Source of the DNA: WHSW01 sp963842795
GTDB lineage: Bacteria > Actinomycetota > Thermoleophilia > Solirubrobacterales > 70-9
Assembly: GCA_963842795.1 (NCBI GenBank)
Contig: CAWJHV010000038.1
Location: 62,001 to 126,000 of the forward strand
DNA: 64,000 bases
Direction: 5' to 3'
Part shown: positions 44,166 to 52,011 of the stretch, piece by piece
Layout of the letters: each line of letters begins with the position of its first letter
How positions within the stretch are numbered: the stretch's first letter is position 1
Notes under the pieces: model-generated
Told to the model about the DNA's origin: nothing
Seen by the model: only the letters and a program-made list of their open reading frames with translations
Database searches by the model: none
Made by a program: the position numbers and the translations under genes

Positions 44166-45359
44166 CTAGTGAAGCATCCGCGCGACGCCACGTCGTTCGA
44201 GCCCCCGGGCCACGATCAGCCTCTGGATCTCGCTCGTCCCCTCCCAGATCCGGTCGACGCGCAGCTCGCGCAGCATTCGCTCCGCGACGTTCGAGCGCAT
44301 GTATCCCCGGCCGCCGAAGGCCTGAACGCAGCGGTCGGCGCACCTGAAGGCGGCCTCGCTCGTGAACAGCTTCACCATCGAGGCCTTGTTGTGGACCAGC
44401 TTCGGGTCGGCGCCGGTGTCGGCGAGCTCGGCGACCGTGAACGTGAGCAGGCGCCCGGCGGCCGCGTCGGCGGCCGAGTCGGCGAGCGGGAAGGAGACGC
44501 CCTGGTGATCGAAGACGCGGGCGCCGCCCTGCTCGCGCGCGGTCGTCCAGGCCACGGTCTCCTCGAGCAGGCGCCACATCGCGCCTACGCAGCGGGCGGC
44601 GATCCCGAGCCGCTCCTCGGTGAACCAACCTCGCTGTAGCTCGTCGCCGCCGCCGACTCCGCCGATCACCTCGGTCTCGGCGACTTCGACGTCGGTGAAA
44701 CGGATCGTCGGGTGGCCGTCGGGATAGTTGTGGGTGAAGGCCGGGTCGTCGACGATCTCGATCCCGTCGAGCCCGGCGTCGACCACGAACAGCGTCGGCA
44801 GCCGCTCGCCGTCCTCGATCAGGTTCGCCATCACGACGTAGACGGAGGCGTGGTCGCCGCCGGTCACGAACCACTTCTCGCCGTTGAGGCGGAAGCCGGC
44901 GTCGGTGCGCTCCGCGGTCGCGGCGATCTGCGACGGGTCGGAGCCGGCATCGCGCTCGGTGACCGCGTAGGCGTCCTTGACCTCGCCGCGAAGGGCCGGG
45001 CGCAGGTAGCGGTCGATGTGCTCGTCGGAGGCCTGGGCCCAGACGTTGTAGGCCTGCGGCACGTGCCAGTGGATCGCGTTCGTGGTCCGCCCGTACTGCT
45101 CCTCGACCAGCGCCCACTCCAGCCGGCTCCAGCCCTGCCCGCCGTGCTCGACCGCGTGCATGCCGCCGTCGAGTCCCGCCTCGATCGCGGCCTGCTTGAC
45201 CGCGGCGACCGTCTCCGACGGCAGCTTGCCGCCGAGCGCCTCCGCCTCCTCCTCGAGCGGCATCACGACGTCTTCGACGAAGCGACGCGCTCGCGCCTGA
45301 ACGTCGAGCGCGGCTGCGGACAGCTCAGCGGGTGCCTGTTCCAGCGACTTGACCTCCAT
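44166..45359 (-). CDS. Acyl-CoA dehydrogenase
   Basis: This 397-residue flavoenzyme introduces a double bond into an acyl-CoA. It shows DAYAVTERDAGSDPSQIAAT (FAD/substrate region), FRLNGEKWFVTGGDHA, QAFGGRGYMRSNVAERMLRE and the catalytic glutamate in RIWEGTSEIQRLIVARGLER. I start at ATG 45359. ATG 45377 would add six residues but lies inside the promoter. The reverse strand has TTGACC (in the palindrome 45382-45397), a 17-base spacer and TTACTG, which puts transcription start at or very near ATG 45359, so the mRNA may be leaderless. Confidence 0.88.
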   Translation of the reverse strand: MEVKSLEQAPAELSAAALDVQARARRFVEDVVMPLEEEAEALGGKLPSETVAAVKQAAIEAGLDGGMHAVEHGGQGWSRLEWALVEEQYGRTTNAIHWHVPQAYNVWAQASDEHIDRYLRPALRGEVKDAYAVTERDAGSDPSQIAATAERTDAGFRLNGEKWFVTGGDHASVYVVMANLIEDGERLPTLFVVDAGLDGIEIVDDPAFTHNYPDGHPTIRFTDVEVAETEVIGGVGGGDELQRGWFTEERLGIAARCVGAMWRLLEETVAWTTAREQGGARVFDHQGVSFPLADSAADAAAGRLLTFTVAELADTGADPKLVHNKASMVKLFTSEAAFRCADRCVQAFGGRGYMRSNVAERMLRELRVDRIWEGTSEIQRLIVARGLERRGVARMLH

Positions 45360-45381
45360 AAAGGGGGACAGTAACATGCGA

Positions 45382-45397
45382 TTGACTACAAGGTCAA
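45382..45397. promoter_or_regulatory. TetR-type operator, site 2, in the acyl-CoA dehydrogenase/Rieske divergent promoter
   Basis: The 16-mer TTGACTACAAGGTCAA is identical to site 1. It covers the -35 region of the leftward acyl-CoA dehydrogenase gene and lies 42 bases before the Rieske gene start. A perfect palindrome, GGCCCTCGCGAGGGCC (45399-45414), follows at once and would be in the Rieske leader. Confidence 0.78.
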
Positions 45398-45438
45398 CGG
45401 CCCTCGCGAGGGCCCCCGACAGGTCAGGAGGCCGCGCC

Positions 45439-46632
45439 GTGAGCACGCAGGGCAATTCGACGATCCAGCTGGACCTCGACCCGCGCGACGTGGCGCTCAC
45501 CCAGCAACCGGTCGAGCGGGCCACGATGCTGCCGCCGGCTGCCTTCGCCGACCCTGCCGTCCTGCACTGGGAGCTCGACCAGATCTTCCGCGGCTGGATC
45601 TGCGCCGGCCACATCTCCGCGGTCGACGAGCCGGGCAAGTTCCTGGTCCGCGAGCTGGGCACCGACAGCGTGCTGATCGTCGGCGGCGAGGATGGCGTCC
45701 CGCGTGCCTTCCTCAACGTCTGCCGCCACCGCGGCGCCCGCCTCGTCGAGGAGCCCGAGGGCCAGGTCCGCAAGCGGCTGCGTTGCCCGTACCACGCCTG
45801 GTCCTACGACGTCAACGGCGAGCTGCGCGCGGCGCCGCACATGGACGGGGTCGAGGACTTCGACTTCTCCTGCAATGGGCTGCTCGGCGTGCGGCTCGCG
45901 GTCGTCGGCGGCCTCGTCCTGATCGACCTGTCCGGTGAGGCCCCCGACCCCGACGAGCAGGTCGGCGAGCTGATCGAGCACCTCGATCGCTACCGGCTCA
46001 GCGAGCTGCGCCGCGGCGGCGACACCACCTACGAGGTCGCGGCGAACTGGAAGGGGATCGCCGAGAACTACAACGAGTGCCTGCACTGCCCCGGCGTCCA
46101 CCCGGAGCTCAACGCGCTCAGCCATTACATGAGCGGCGAGGAGGTGATCGGCGAGGGGGCCTGGTGCGGCGGCTCGATGACCCTGCGCGAGGACGCTTCG
46201 ACGATGGCGCTCGAGGACGCCGGCCACACTGTCAACCGCCCGCCGATCGAGGGCCTGACCGAGGCGCAGGCGAACACCGTCCTCTACTTCGCGCTGTTTC
46301 CGAACGCGCTCGTCTCCCTGCATCCGGACTACGTGATGCTGCACACCCTGTGGCCCCGGTCGCCGGGCGAGACCCACGTCACCTGCGAGTGGTTCTTCGA
46401 GCCGGCGACGATGGCCCGCGACGACTTCGACCCCTCGGATGCGATCGGGTTCTGGGACATGGTCAACAAGCAGGACTGGTACGTCTGCGGGCTGCAGCAG
46501 AAGGGGATCGGAACCCGCAACTATCGGGCGGGCCGCTACTCCGCCGAGGAGATCGACGTCCACGCCTTCGATCTCATGGTCGCCGACCGTTACATGGAGG
46601 CGCTGCGCTCCGACGTCGAGGTGCCGGTGTGA
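45439..46632 (+). CDS. Rieske non-heme iron oxygenase, alpha subunit (quaternary-amine monooxygenase-like)
   Basis: The 397-residue protein starts at GTG 45439, seven bases after AGGAGG. The Rieske [2Fe-2S] site is NVCRHRGARL and RCPYHAWSYD (about residues 94-118). The mononuclear iron site is NYNECLHCPGVHPEL (two His, about residues 210-224). Its layout resembles the group of choline, glycine-betaine, stachydrine and carnitine oxygenases rather than aromatic dioxygenases. No reductase gene is next to it, so electrons must come from elsewhere. It is divergent from the acyl-CoA dehydrogenase gene and shares its operator. The substrate is inferred, not shown. Confidence 0.85.
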   Translation: MSTQGNSTIQLDLDPRDVALTQQPVERATMLPPAAFADPAVLHWELDQIFRGWICAGHISAVDEPGKFLVRELGTDSVLIVGGEDGVPRAFLNVCRHRGARLVEEPEGQVRKRLRCPYHAWSYDVNGELRAAPHMDGVEDFDFSCNGLLGVRLAVVGGLVLIDLSGEAPDPDEQVGELIEHLDRYRLSELRRGGDTTYEVAANWKGIAENYNECLHCPGVHPELNALSHYMSGEEVIGEGAWCGGSMTLREDASTMALEDAGHTVNRPPIEGLTEAQANTVLYFALFPNALVSLHPDYVMLHTLWPRSPGETHVTCEWFFEPATMARDDFDPSDAIGFWDMVNKQDWYVCGLQQKGIGTRNYRAGRYSAEEIDVHAFDLMVADRYMEALRSDVEVPV

Positions 46633-46684
46633 GGCGGAGCGAAGCGAAGCCGAGCCGCGCCGCCGTTGAGGCGCCTTGTGTGAG
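46630..46684 (+). repeat. Dispersed repeat R3, copy 1
   Basis: A 31-base core (46651-46681) is identical to 61344-61374, and a related inverted copy lies at 59136-59187. The core contains CCGCCGTTGAGGCGCC. It begins at the Rieske stop codon and fills part of the convergent gap with the amidohydrolase gene. Confidence 0.65.
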
Positions 46685-46746
46685 ACGGTCGGGCCGCGGG
46701 GGTCGCGGAGGGCGCGGGCGCTGAGCGGACCCGCCTTAGCGTCGGC

Positions 46747-48555
46747 CTAGGTCCCGGGGGCGCGGTGCACGATGCGCCCGCCGACCATCGTCAGCCGCGC
46801 CTTCGCCTTCGAGACCTTGCGCAGCGGCACATCGAGGAGGTCCCGGTCGGCGACCACCAGGTCGGCGGCGAGGCCCGGGACGAGGCGGCCGCTGAGCCAC
46901 TCCTGGTGCAGCTGGAAGGCCGAGTTGCGGGTGTGCATCGCGAGCGACTGGCGCAGCTTGATCCCCTGGCCGCGGAACAGTGGCTTCGGGTCGCCGGCGT
47001 AGACCTCGTCCGCGGTGCGGTTCACCGCCATCTCGATCTGCCTGAACGGGAGCAGCGGGTCGACCGGCCAGTCGCTTCCGCCGCACAGCAGGGCGCCGGC
47101 CTTGCGCAGCGAGCCCGCGGGGTAGGTGTGGCGCCAGCGCTTGCGGCCCAGGTAATCGCGCAGCCGCTCGACCGTGTAGCTGTCGCGCTCCGCCCACTGC
47201 ATCTGCATGCTCGCCAGCACGCCGAGCTCGGCGAAGCGCGGGAAGTCCGCGGGATCGACCAGCTCGAGGTGGGTGATCGTGTGCCGGTTGTCGGTGCGGC
47301 CGTTGGCTGCGATCGCGGCCTCGAAACCGTCGAGCGCGGAGCGCACCGCGCGATCGCCGATCGCGTGCACGTGCACCTGCCAGCCGGCCGCGTCGGCGGC
47401 GGCCATCGCCGGTCCGGCGACCGCGGGCTTCCAGTAGGTCGGCCCGCGGTCCTTGCCCCGGACCCACTTGGGGTCGTCCTTGGTTCCCTCGTTCACCCGG
47501 TAGGGCTTCAGCAGCGCCGCGGTCTGGGTCGGGTACTCGATCACGCCGTCGAAGAACAGCTTCAGATTGTCGATCGCGACCTGCGGCCGCCCATGCGTCG
47601 AGCGCAGGTCGGCGACCCGGGCGAGCATCGCCGCCGGGTCGGCGGCCTCCTCGGCCTCCACCAGAAGGGCGACGTGGGGACGCAGGGGCAGCGGCCCGCG
47701 ATCGGCGAGCGTTGTCAGGGCGCTGAGCTCTCGCTCCCTCACCGAGGCATGGAGGCAGCTCGTGATCCCGGACCGCGCCATCAGCTCGTAGCCGGCGGCG
47801 AGCGCGTCCGCGTCCTGCTCCGGCGTCGGTGGCGGGATCAGCGCCGCCACCAGGCCGATCGCGTTGTCGAGCAGGATCCCGGTGGGCTCCCGGCCGTGCC
47901 CGCGGCGGATCTCGCCGCCAGGGGGATCGGGAGTCGAGGCGTCGATCCCGGCCAGCTCGAGCGCGCGAGAGTTCGCGAGCGCGATGTGCCCGTCGATCGA
48001 GTAGACGATCATCGGGCGGCTCGTCGGCAGCTCGTCGAGGTCCTTCTTCGTCGGCAGCTTGTCCATCGCCGTCGCGTCCCAGAGCTGGACCTCCATCCAG
48101 CCGTCGGGCTCGCGATCGGCGGTCTTTTCGAGCAGCCGGCGAATCCGGTTGACGAACTGCTCGAGGTCGAGGATCGCGTAGTCGAGGCTCGGCGCGGTGA
48201 GCAGCAGGCCGCCGTCGAACGGGTGGCTGTGGCCATCGTGTATCCCCGGCATGACCGTGCCGCCGCCGGCGTCGATCACCTCGGTCTGCGGCCCGGCGAG
48301 AGCCTTGACGTCGGCGTCGGAGCCGACCGCGATCAGCCTCCCGCCCGCAATCGCGACCGCGCTCGCTCCGCTGATCGAGCCGTCCATAGAGATCACCCGG
48401 CCGCCGACGATCGCGGTCTCGGCGCTCGCCGCGGCGCGCCTGCGCCCGAGCGCCCGGGCGGGGCCCGCCAGGCTCGCCGCGCCGGCGATGGCGACAGTCC
48501 GCTGCACGAACGAGCGCCGCGAGATCGGCTGCCGGCCGGCGAGTCCTGCGCTCAC
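46747..48555 (-). CDS. Tat-exported metal-dependent amidohydrolase (YtcJ-like)
   Basis: The 602-residue protein starts at GTG 48555, seven bases after GGGAGG. The N-terminus has a twin-arginine signal (ISRRSFVQRTVAIAGAASLA). The amidohydrolase barrel shows the first metal site GTVMPGIHDGHSHPFDGG and later AGWQVHVHAIGDRAVRSALD. HTITHLELVDPADF, LLCGGSDWPVDPLLPF and the C-terminal ADLVVADRDLLDVPL follow. The YtcJ group includes deformylases of N-substituted formamides. Outside the membrane it could free an amine from an amide before uptake; this is inference. The TetR-type operator site 3 lies 36 bases upstream. Confidence 0.85.
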   Translation of the reverse strand: MSAGLAGRQPISRRSFVQRTVAIAGAASLAGPARALGRRRAAASAETAIVGGRVISMDGSISGASAVAIAGGRLIAVGSDADVKALAGPQTEVIDAGGGTVMPGIHDGHSHPFDGGLLLTAPSLDYAILDLEQFVNRIRRLLEKTADREPDGWMEVQLWDATAMDKLPTKKDLDELPTSRPMIVYSIDGHIALANSRALELAGIDASTPDPPGGEIRRGHGREPTGILLDNAIGLVAALIPPPTPEQDADALAAGYELMARSGITSCLHASVRERELSALTTLADRGPLPLRPHVALLVEAEEAADPAAMLARVADLRSTHGRPQVAIDNLKLFFDGVIEYPTQTAALLKPYRVNEGTKDDPKWVRGKDRGPTYWKPAVAGPAMAAADAAGWQVHVHAIGDRAVRSALDGFEAAIAANGRTDNRHTITHLELVDPADFPRFAELGVLASMQMQWAERDSYTVERLRDYLGRKRWRHTYPAGSLRKAGALLCGGSDWPVDPLLPFRQIEMAVNRTADEVYAGDPKPLFRGQGIKLRQSLAMHTRNSAFQLHQEWLSGRLVPGLAADLVVADRDLLDVPLRKVSKAKARLTMVGGRIVHRAPGT

Positions 48556-48590
48556 GCGATCGCCTCCCACACGGCGGCATCTTCGCATCA

Positions 48591-48606
48591 CTGACCACAA
48601 AGTCAA
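48591..48606. promoter_or_regulatory. TetR-type operator, site 3, in the amidohydrolase/TetR divergent promoter
   Basis: CTGACCACAAAGTCAA matches sites 1 and 2 at 13 of 16 positions and keeps the TGAC-N6-GTCA symmetry. On the reverse strand it supplies TTGACT as a -35 for the amidohydrolase gene. It lies 33 bases before the TetR gene start, which fits autoregulation. Confidence 0.72.
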
Positions 48607-48638
48607 CCCGCCGCCGCGCCTCCGACTAGGCTCGAACG

Positions 48639-49259
48639 GTGGCCACCGACGCCCGCGCGCGCATACTCGAGGCCGCCTGCGACCTGATCGCGTCGGATGG
48701 GATCGATGACGTTCGCATCGCCCGGGTCGCGATCCGCGCCCGGGCCTCGACCGCGCTCGTCCACCACTACTTCTCGACCCGCGAGGAGCTGCTCGAGCAG
48801 GCGCTGCTGCACTCCTACGAGACGGCCGGCGAGGAGCGCTTTGCCGAGGGCGCCGAGGAGGACTCGACCGCGACCGCCGGCCTGGCCCGGGCCATCGACG
48901 CGTGCATGCCGTTCCCCGGCTCGCAGGAGCGCGACTGGACTCTGTGGGTCGAGCTCTGGCTGCGGGCCGTCCGCGATCCGCAGATGCGCCCGCTCGCAGC
49001 GGACCTGTATGCCCGTTATCGCGAGTGGATCGAGTCCCTGATCGAGGCCGGCGTCGAGAGCGGCGAGTGGGATCCGCAGCGCGAGCCCGAGGAGATCGCC
49101 GAGCTCGCGATCGCGGTCATCGACGGCGCGGGCGTGCGGGCGCTGATCCGAGATCCGGCGGCCGGGATCGATCACGCGAGGTCCCTGGTCGCCGGGCTGC
49201 TGGCCGACGAGCTCGGAATCGACGCCCGAGCCCTTGCCACGGCGGAGCGGGAACGCTAG
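48639..49259 (+). CDS. TetR-family regulator 1
   Basis: The 206-residue protein has a normal TetR N-terminal DNA-binding domain. ARILEAACDLIASDGIDDVR is followed by the recognition helix region IRARASTALVHHYFSTREEL. The C-terminal ligand domain (LWVELWLRAVRDPQMRPLAA) resembles regulators of the BetI or PsrA-like group only loosely. The GTG start at 48639 places operator site 3 directly upstream. It is the best candidate to bind the three palindromes at 41.6, 45.4 and 48.6 kb. Confidence 0.85.
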   Translation: MATDARARILEAACDLIASDGIDDVRIARVAIRARASTALVHHYFSTREELLEQALLHSYETAGEERFAEGAEEDSTATAGLARAIDACMPFPGSQERDWTLWVELWLRAVRDPQMRPLAADLYARYREWIESLIEAGVESGEWDPQREPEEIAELAIAVIDGAGVRALIRDPAAGIDHARSLVAGLLADELGIDARALATAERER

Positions 49260-49264
49260 ATTTT

Positions 49265-49280
49265 CTGAACCGCGGTTCAG
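49265..49280. promoter_or_regulatory. Perfect 16-base palindrome, likely operator of TetR 2
   Basis: CTGAACCGCGGTTCAG is fully self-complementary. It lies 5 bases after the stop of TetR 1 and 40 bases before the start of TetR 2. This is the usual position for an autoregulatory TetR site. I found no second copy in the window. Confidence 0.6.
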
Positions 49281-49320
49281 TTTGACCGCGGGGGAGAGTG
49301 TGAGGAGGCAGGAGAGGCCG

Positions 49321-49939
49321 ATGACTCCGCGGCCCCAGATCGACCACATCCGCAGACCGCAGCTGCTCGCGGCGGCGGCCGAGGTGATCGCCGAGCGCGG
49401 GCTCGCGGCGACCAGGATCGCCGACGTCGCCGAGCGCGTCGACGCAAGCCCGGCTGCGGTGCTCTACTGGTTCGAGTCCAAGGACGAGCTGCTCGCGGAG
49501 GCGCTGATCGCCGACGAGGAGCGCTTCGCCGACGAGCTCGCCGCGTCGCTGGCGGCGTTCGAGGATCCGGCGGCGAAGCTGCTGCGCGTCATCGACGCCT
49601 GCGCCGAGGACAACAACTGGACCCTGTGGATGGAGATCTGGGCGCGGGCCCGCCACGACGACCGCCTGCGCCGCGCCCGCCAGGAGCTCGACGATCGCTG
49701 GCGGGCGATGATCTCGCGCATCATCCGCGACGGAATCAACGACAGGCGTCTTCTCGCCCGCCAACTGCGACGAGGCCGCGCTCACCCTCGCGGCCCTGAT
49801 CGACGGGCTCGCGGTGCAGGTGACGCTCGCCGATGCGACGATCAGCCGCGGCTTCATGCGCGAGATCTGCATCGAGACCGCCGATCGGCTGCTGGGCGCG
49901 GACCTCGGCGCCGTCGCGCACGAGGCGGTGCCCGCATGA
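49321..49939 (+). pseudogene. TetR-family regulator 2 with a one-base frameshift
   Basis: The N-terminal domain is intact: AAAEVIAERGLAATRIADVA followed by ERVDASPAAVLYWFESKDEL. Near 49743, after RDGIND, one surplus base shifts the frame. In the corrected frame the end reads GVFSPANCDEAALTLAALID and then GLAVQVTLADATISRGFMRE, up to a stop at 49939. The corrected protein has about 205 residues. Its stop overlaps the potD start by 4 bases, so it heads the system 2 transport operon and probably controls it. Without correction the frame would run into potD. Confidence 0.75.
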
Positions 49940-51042
49940 CCGACCTCTCCCGCCGCGAGCTGCTCGCCGCCGGCGCCGGCCTCGCCCTCGCCGGCTACGG
50001 GCTCTCCGGCTGCACGGTCGAGCGCCAGGTCGACCGCTCGGCCGAGGGGCGGATCATCAAGCCCGAGATCGACGGCGACCTGCTGCTCTACAACTGGGCC
50101 CAGTACATGGACCCCGACATCAAGAAGCGGTTTGCCGAGAAGTACGGGGTCGAGGTCAACGAGGTCAACTTCGACAACCTCGAGGCGATGGTGATCAAGC
50201 TCCGCAGCGGCGCCAGCTACGACCTGATCTGGCCGAGCACCGAGTACGTCTACCGGCTCGACAGGGAGGGCCTGCTGGCGAAGTTCGACCGCGGCCTGCT
50301 GCGCAACGACAGCAACATCTCGACCTTCTACGACAGCCCGTGGTGGGACCCGAACAACGAGCTCGGCATCCCCTACACGTACTACACGACCGGGATCGCC
50401 TGGCGCGACGACGAGGTCTCGGGGATGACCGGCTCGTGGAACGACCTGCTGAACCCCGACGGAGAGGGGAGGATGTTCATCCTCGACGACTTCCAGGAGG
50501 CGATCGGCGAGGCGAACCTGATCAACGGCTTCGAGCTCAACACCGAGGACCCCGGTGAGATCGAGGTCTCCAAGCAGACGCTGCTCGCCCAGAAGGAGAA
50601 CGCGCGAGGGTTCTCCACGAACAGCGTCCAGAACCTGGTCTCGGGGACCGCGGTCCTGCACCAGGCCTGGAACGGCGACATCGTCAACGTTCGCAACCAG
50701 GTCGACGACCCCGAGCTCTACCGCTACGAGACCTGCGACGAGGGCGTCCCGGTCGGGACCGACCTCATGTCGATCCCGATCACCGCGCGCAGCCCGGGAA
50801 CGGCGATGCTGTTCATGGACTGGATCCTCGAGCCGGAGAACGCGGCCCAGAACGTCGCCTGGAACGGCTATCCCCAGCCATGCGAGGGCGGCAAGCAGGA
50901 GTTCGCGAAGCTGGTCAAGGACGAGCCGTCGATCGACGTCGACCTCGAGGCGCTCGCGGGGGGCGCGATGGAGTACCGGCTCGACGACCCAGAGGCGCGC
51001 CAGCTCTGGACATCGACTTTCACCGAGGTGAAGGCGGGCTGA
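49936..51042 (+). CDS. potD: Polyamine-type binding protein PotD, system 2 (Tat lipoprotein)
   Basis: The 368-residue protein begins MTDLSRRELLAAGAG. Both a twin-arginine pair and a lipobox LSGC are present (Cys near residue 26), so it should be exported folded and lipid-anchored. The mature part has LLLYNWAQYMDPDIKKRFAE, KLRSGASYDLIWPSTEYVYR and VLHQAWNGDIVNVRN, typical of spermidine/putrescine-binding proteins. The coding start is set by the overlap with the TetR 2 stop (ATGA). It differs clearly from the other PotD proteins in the window, so its ligand may differ. Confidence 0.88.
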   Translation: MTDLSRRELLAAGAGLALAGYGLSGCTVERQVDRSAEGRIIKPEIDGDLLLYNWAQYMDPDIKKRFAEKYGVEVNEVNFDNLEAMVIKLRSGASYDLIWPSTEYVYRLDREGLLAKFDRGLLRNDSNISTFYDSPWWDPNNELGIPYTYYTTGIAWRDDEVSGMTGSWNDLLNPDGEGRMFILDDFQEAIGEANLINGFELNTEDPGEIEVSKQTLLAQKENARGFSTNSVQNLVSGTAVLHQAWNGDIVNVRNQVDDPELYRYETCDEGVPVGTDLMSIPITARSPGTAMLFMDWILEPENAAQNVAWNGYPQPCEGGKQEFAKLVKDEPSIDVDLEALAGGAMEYRLDDPEARQLWTSTFTEVKAG

Positions 51043-51061
51043 TGCCGGGGCGGCCGCGACC

Positions 51062-51913
51062 GTGAGCGCGGGCGGCTTCTGGACCCGGTTCCTGCTGCCC
51101 GGTGGCCTGTGGCTGCTGCTGCTGTTCGCCGTCCCGCTGGTTCTGGTCCTCGCGCTCTCGTTCGGGTACGTCGACGACCTCGGCCGCGCCGTCTACGCGA
51201 CCGACCTCGACAACTACTCGGACGCCTTCAACCCGACCTACTTCCCGGTGATGCTGCGGTCGGTCCTCTACGCGGCCGCGACCACCGCCCTGTGCCTGTT
51301 GATCGGCTACCCGGTCGCCTATTACATCGCCCGGTACGGCGGCCGCTACCGCAACGCGTTGATCGCGCTCCTGGTGCTGCCGTTCTTCGTCAACTACCTG
51401 GTTCGCACCTACGCCTGGGTCGCGCTGCTCGCCGACGACGGGCTGGTCAACTCGGCGATCGTCGACCTCGGATTGCGCAGCGAGGGGATCCAGATGATCA
51501 ACACGCCCTACGCGGTCATCGGGGGCCTCGTCTACGGCTATCTGATCTTCATGATCCTGCCCGTCTACGGCGCCCTGGAGCGGCTCGACCGTTCGGTGAT
51601 CGAGGCCGGCAAGGACCTCTACGGGACGCCGCTGCAGACCTTCCTCCACGTCACCCTGCCGCAGACCAAGCAGGGGATCCTCGCGGGCGCCGTGCTCGTC
51701 TTCCTGCCCTCGGTCGGCGACTTCGTCGCCGCCCAGCTGCTCGGGGGCACCGACACCTACATGGTCGGCAACCTGATCCAGGACCAGTTCTTCGCCGCCA
51801 ACAACTGGCCCTTTGGCGCCGCCCTGACCGTGGTGATGATGCTCTTCCTCTCGATCTGGATGATCGGCTACCTGCGTTCGGCGGCGCGCGACGTCAGGGG
51901 CGCGGCCATATGA
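51062..51913 (+). CDS. potB: Polyamine-type ABC transporter permease PotB, system 2
   Basis: This 283-residue membrane protein has a first segment FLLPGGLWLLLLFAVPLVLV. The PotB-type LPFFVNYLVRTYAWVALLAD and the coupling loop EAGKDLYGTPLQTFLHVTLP follow. FLPSVGDFVAAQLLGGTDTY is also present. The GTG start lies 19 bases after potD. It is followed by the R2 repeat and then potC. Confidence 0.88.
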   Translation: MSAGGFWTRFLLPGGLWLLLLFAVPLVLVLALSFGYVDDLGRAVYATDLDNYSDAFNPTYFPVMLRSVLYAAATTALCLLIGYPVAYYIARYGGRYRNALIALLVLPFFVNYLVRTYAWVALLADDGLVNSAIVDLGLRSEGIQMINTPYAVIGGLVYGYLIFMILPVYGALERLDRSVIEAGKDLYGTPLQTFLHVTLPQTKQGILAGAVLVFLPSVGDFVAAQLLGGTDTYMVGNLIQDQFFAANNWPFGAALTVVMMLFLSIWMIGYLRSAARDVRGAAI

Positions 51914-51933
51914 CACCCGGCACCCCCGGAGGC

Positions 51934-52001
51934 GGGAGCAGCATCAGATGCCCACGACGTAGCCGTGGGCAAGGTGTTCGGGCGGGAGCGGAGGAGGTGG
52001 C
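51934..52001 (+). repeat. 68-bp dispersed element R2, copy B, between potB and potC
   Basis: It aligns gaplessly with 480-547. The hairpin has 7-base arms (51950-51956 with 51964-51970), GCCCACG and CGTGGGC. The end GCGGGAGCGGAGGAGGTGGC supplies purine-rich sequence just before the potC start at 52012. It may therefore influence potC translation or RNA stability within the operon. Confidence 0.5.
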
Positions 52002-52011
52002 CGGCTAGTTC

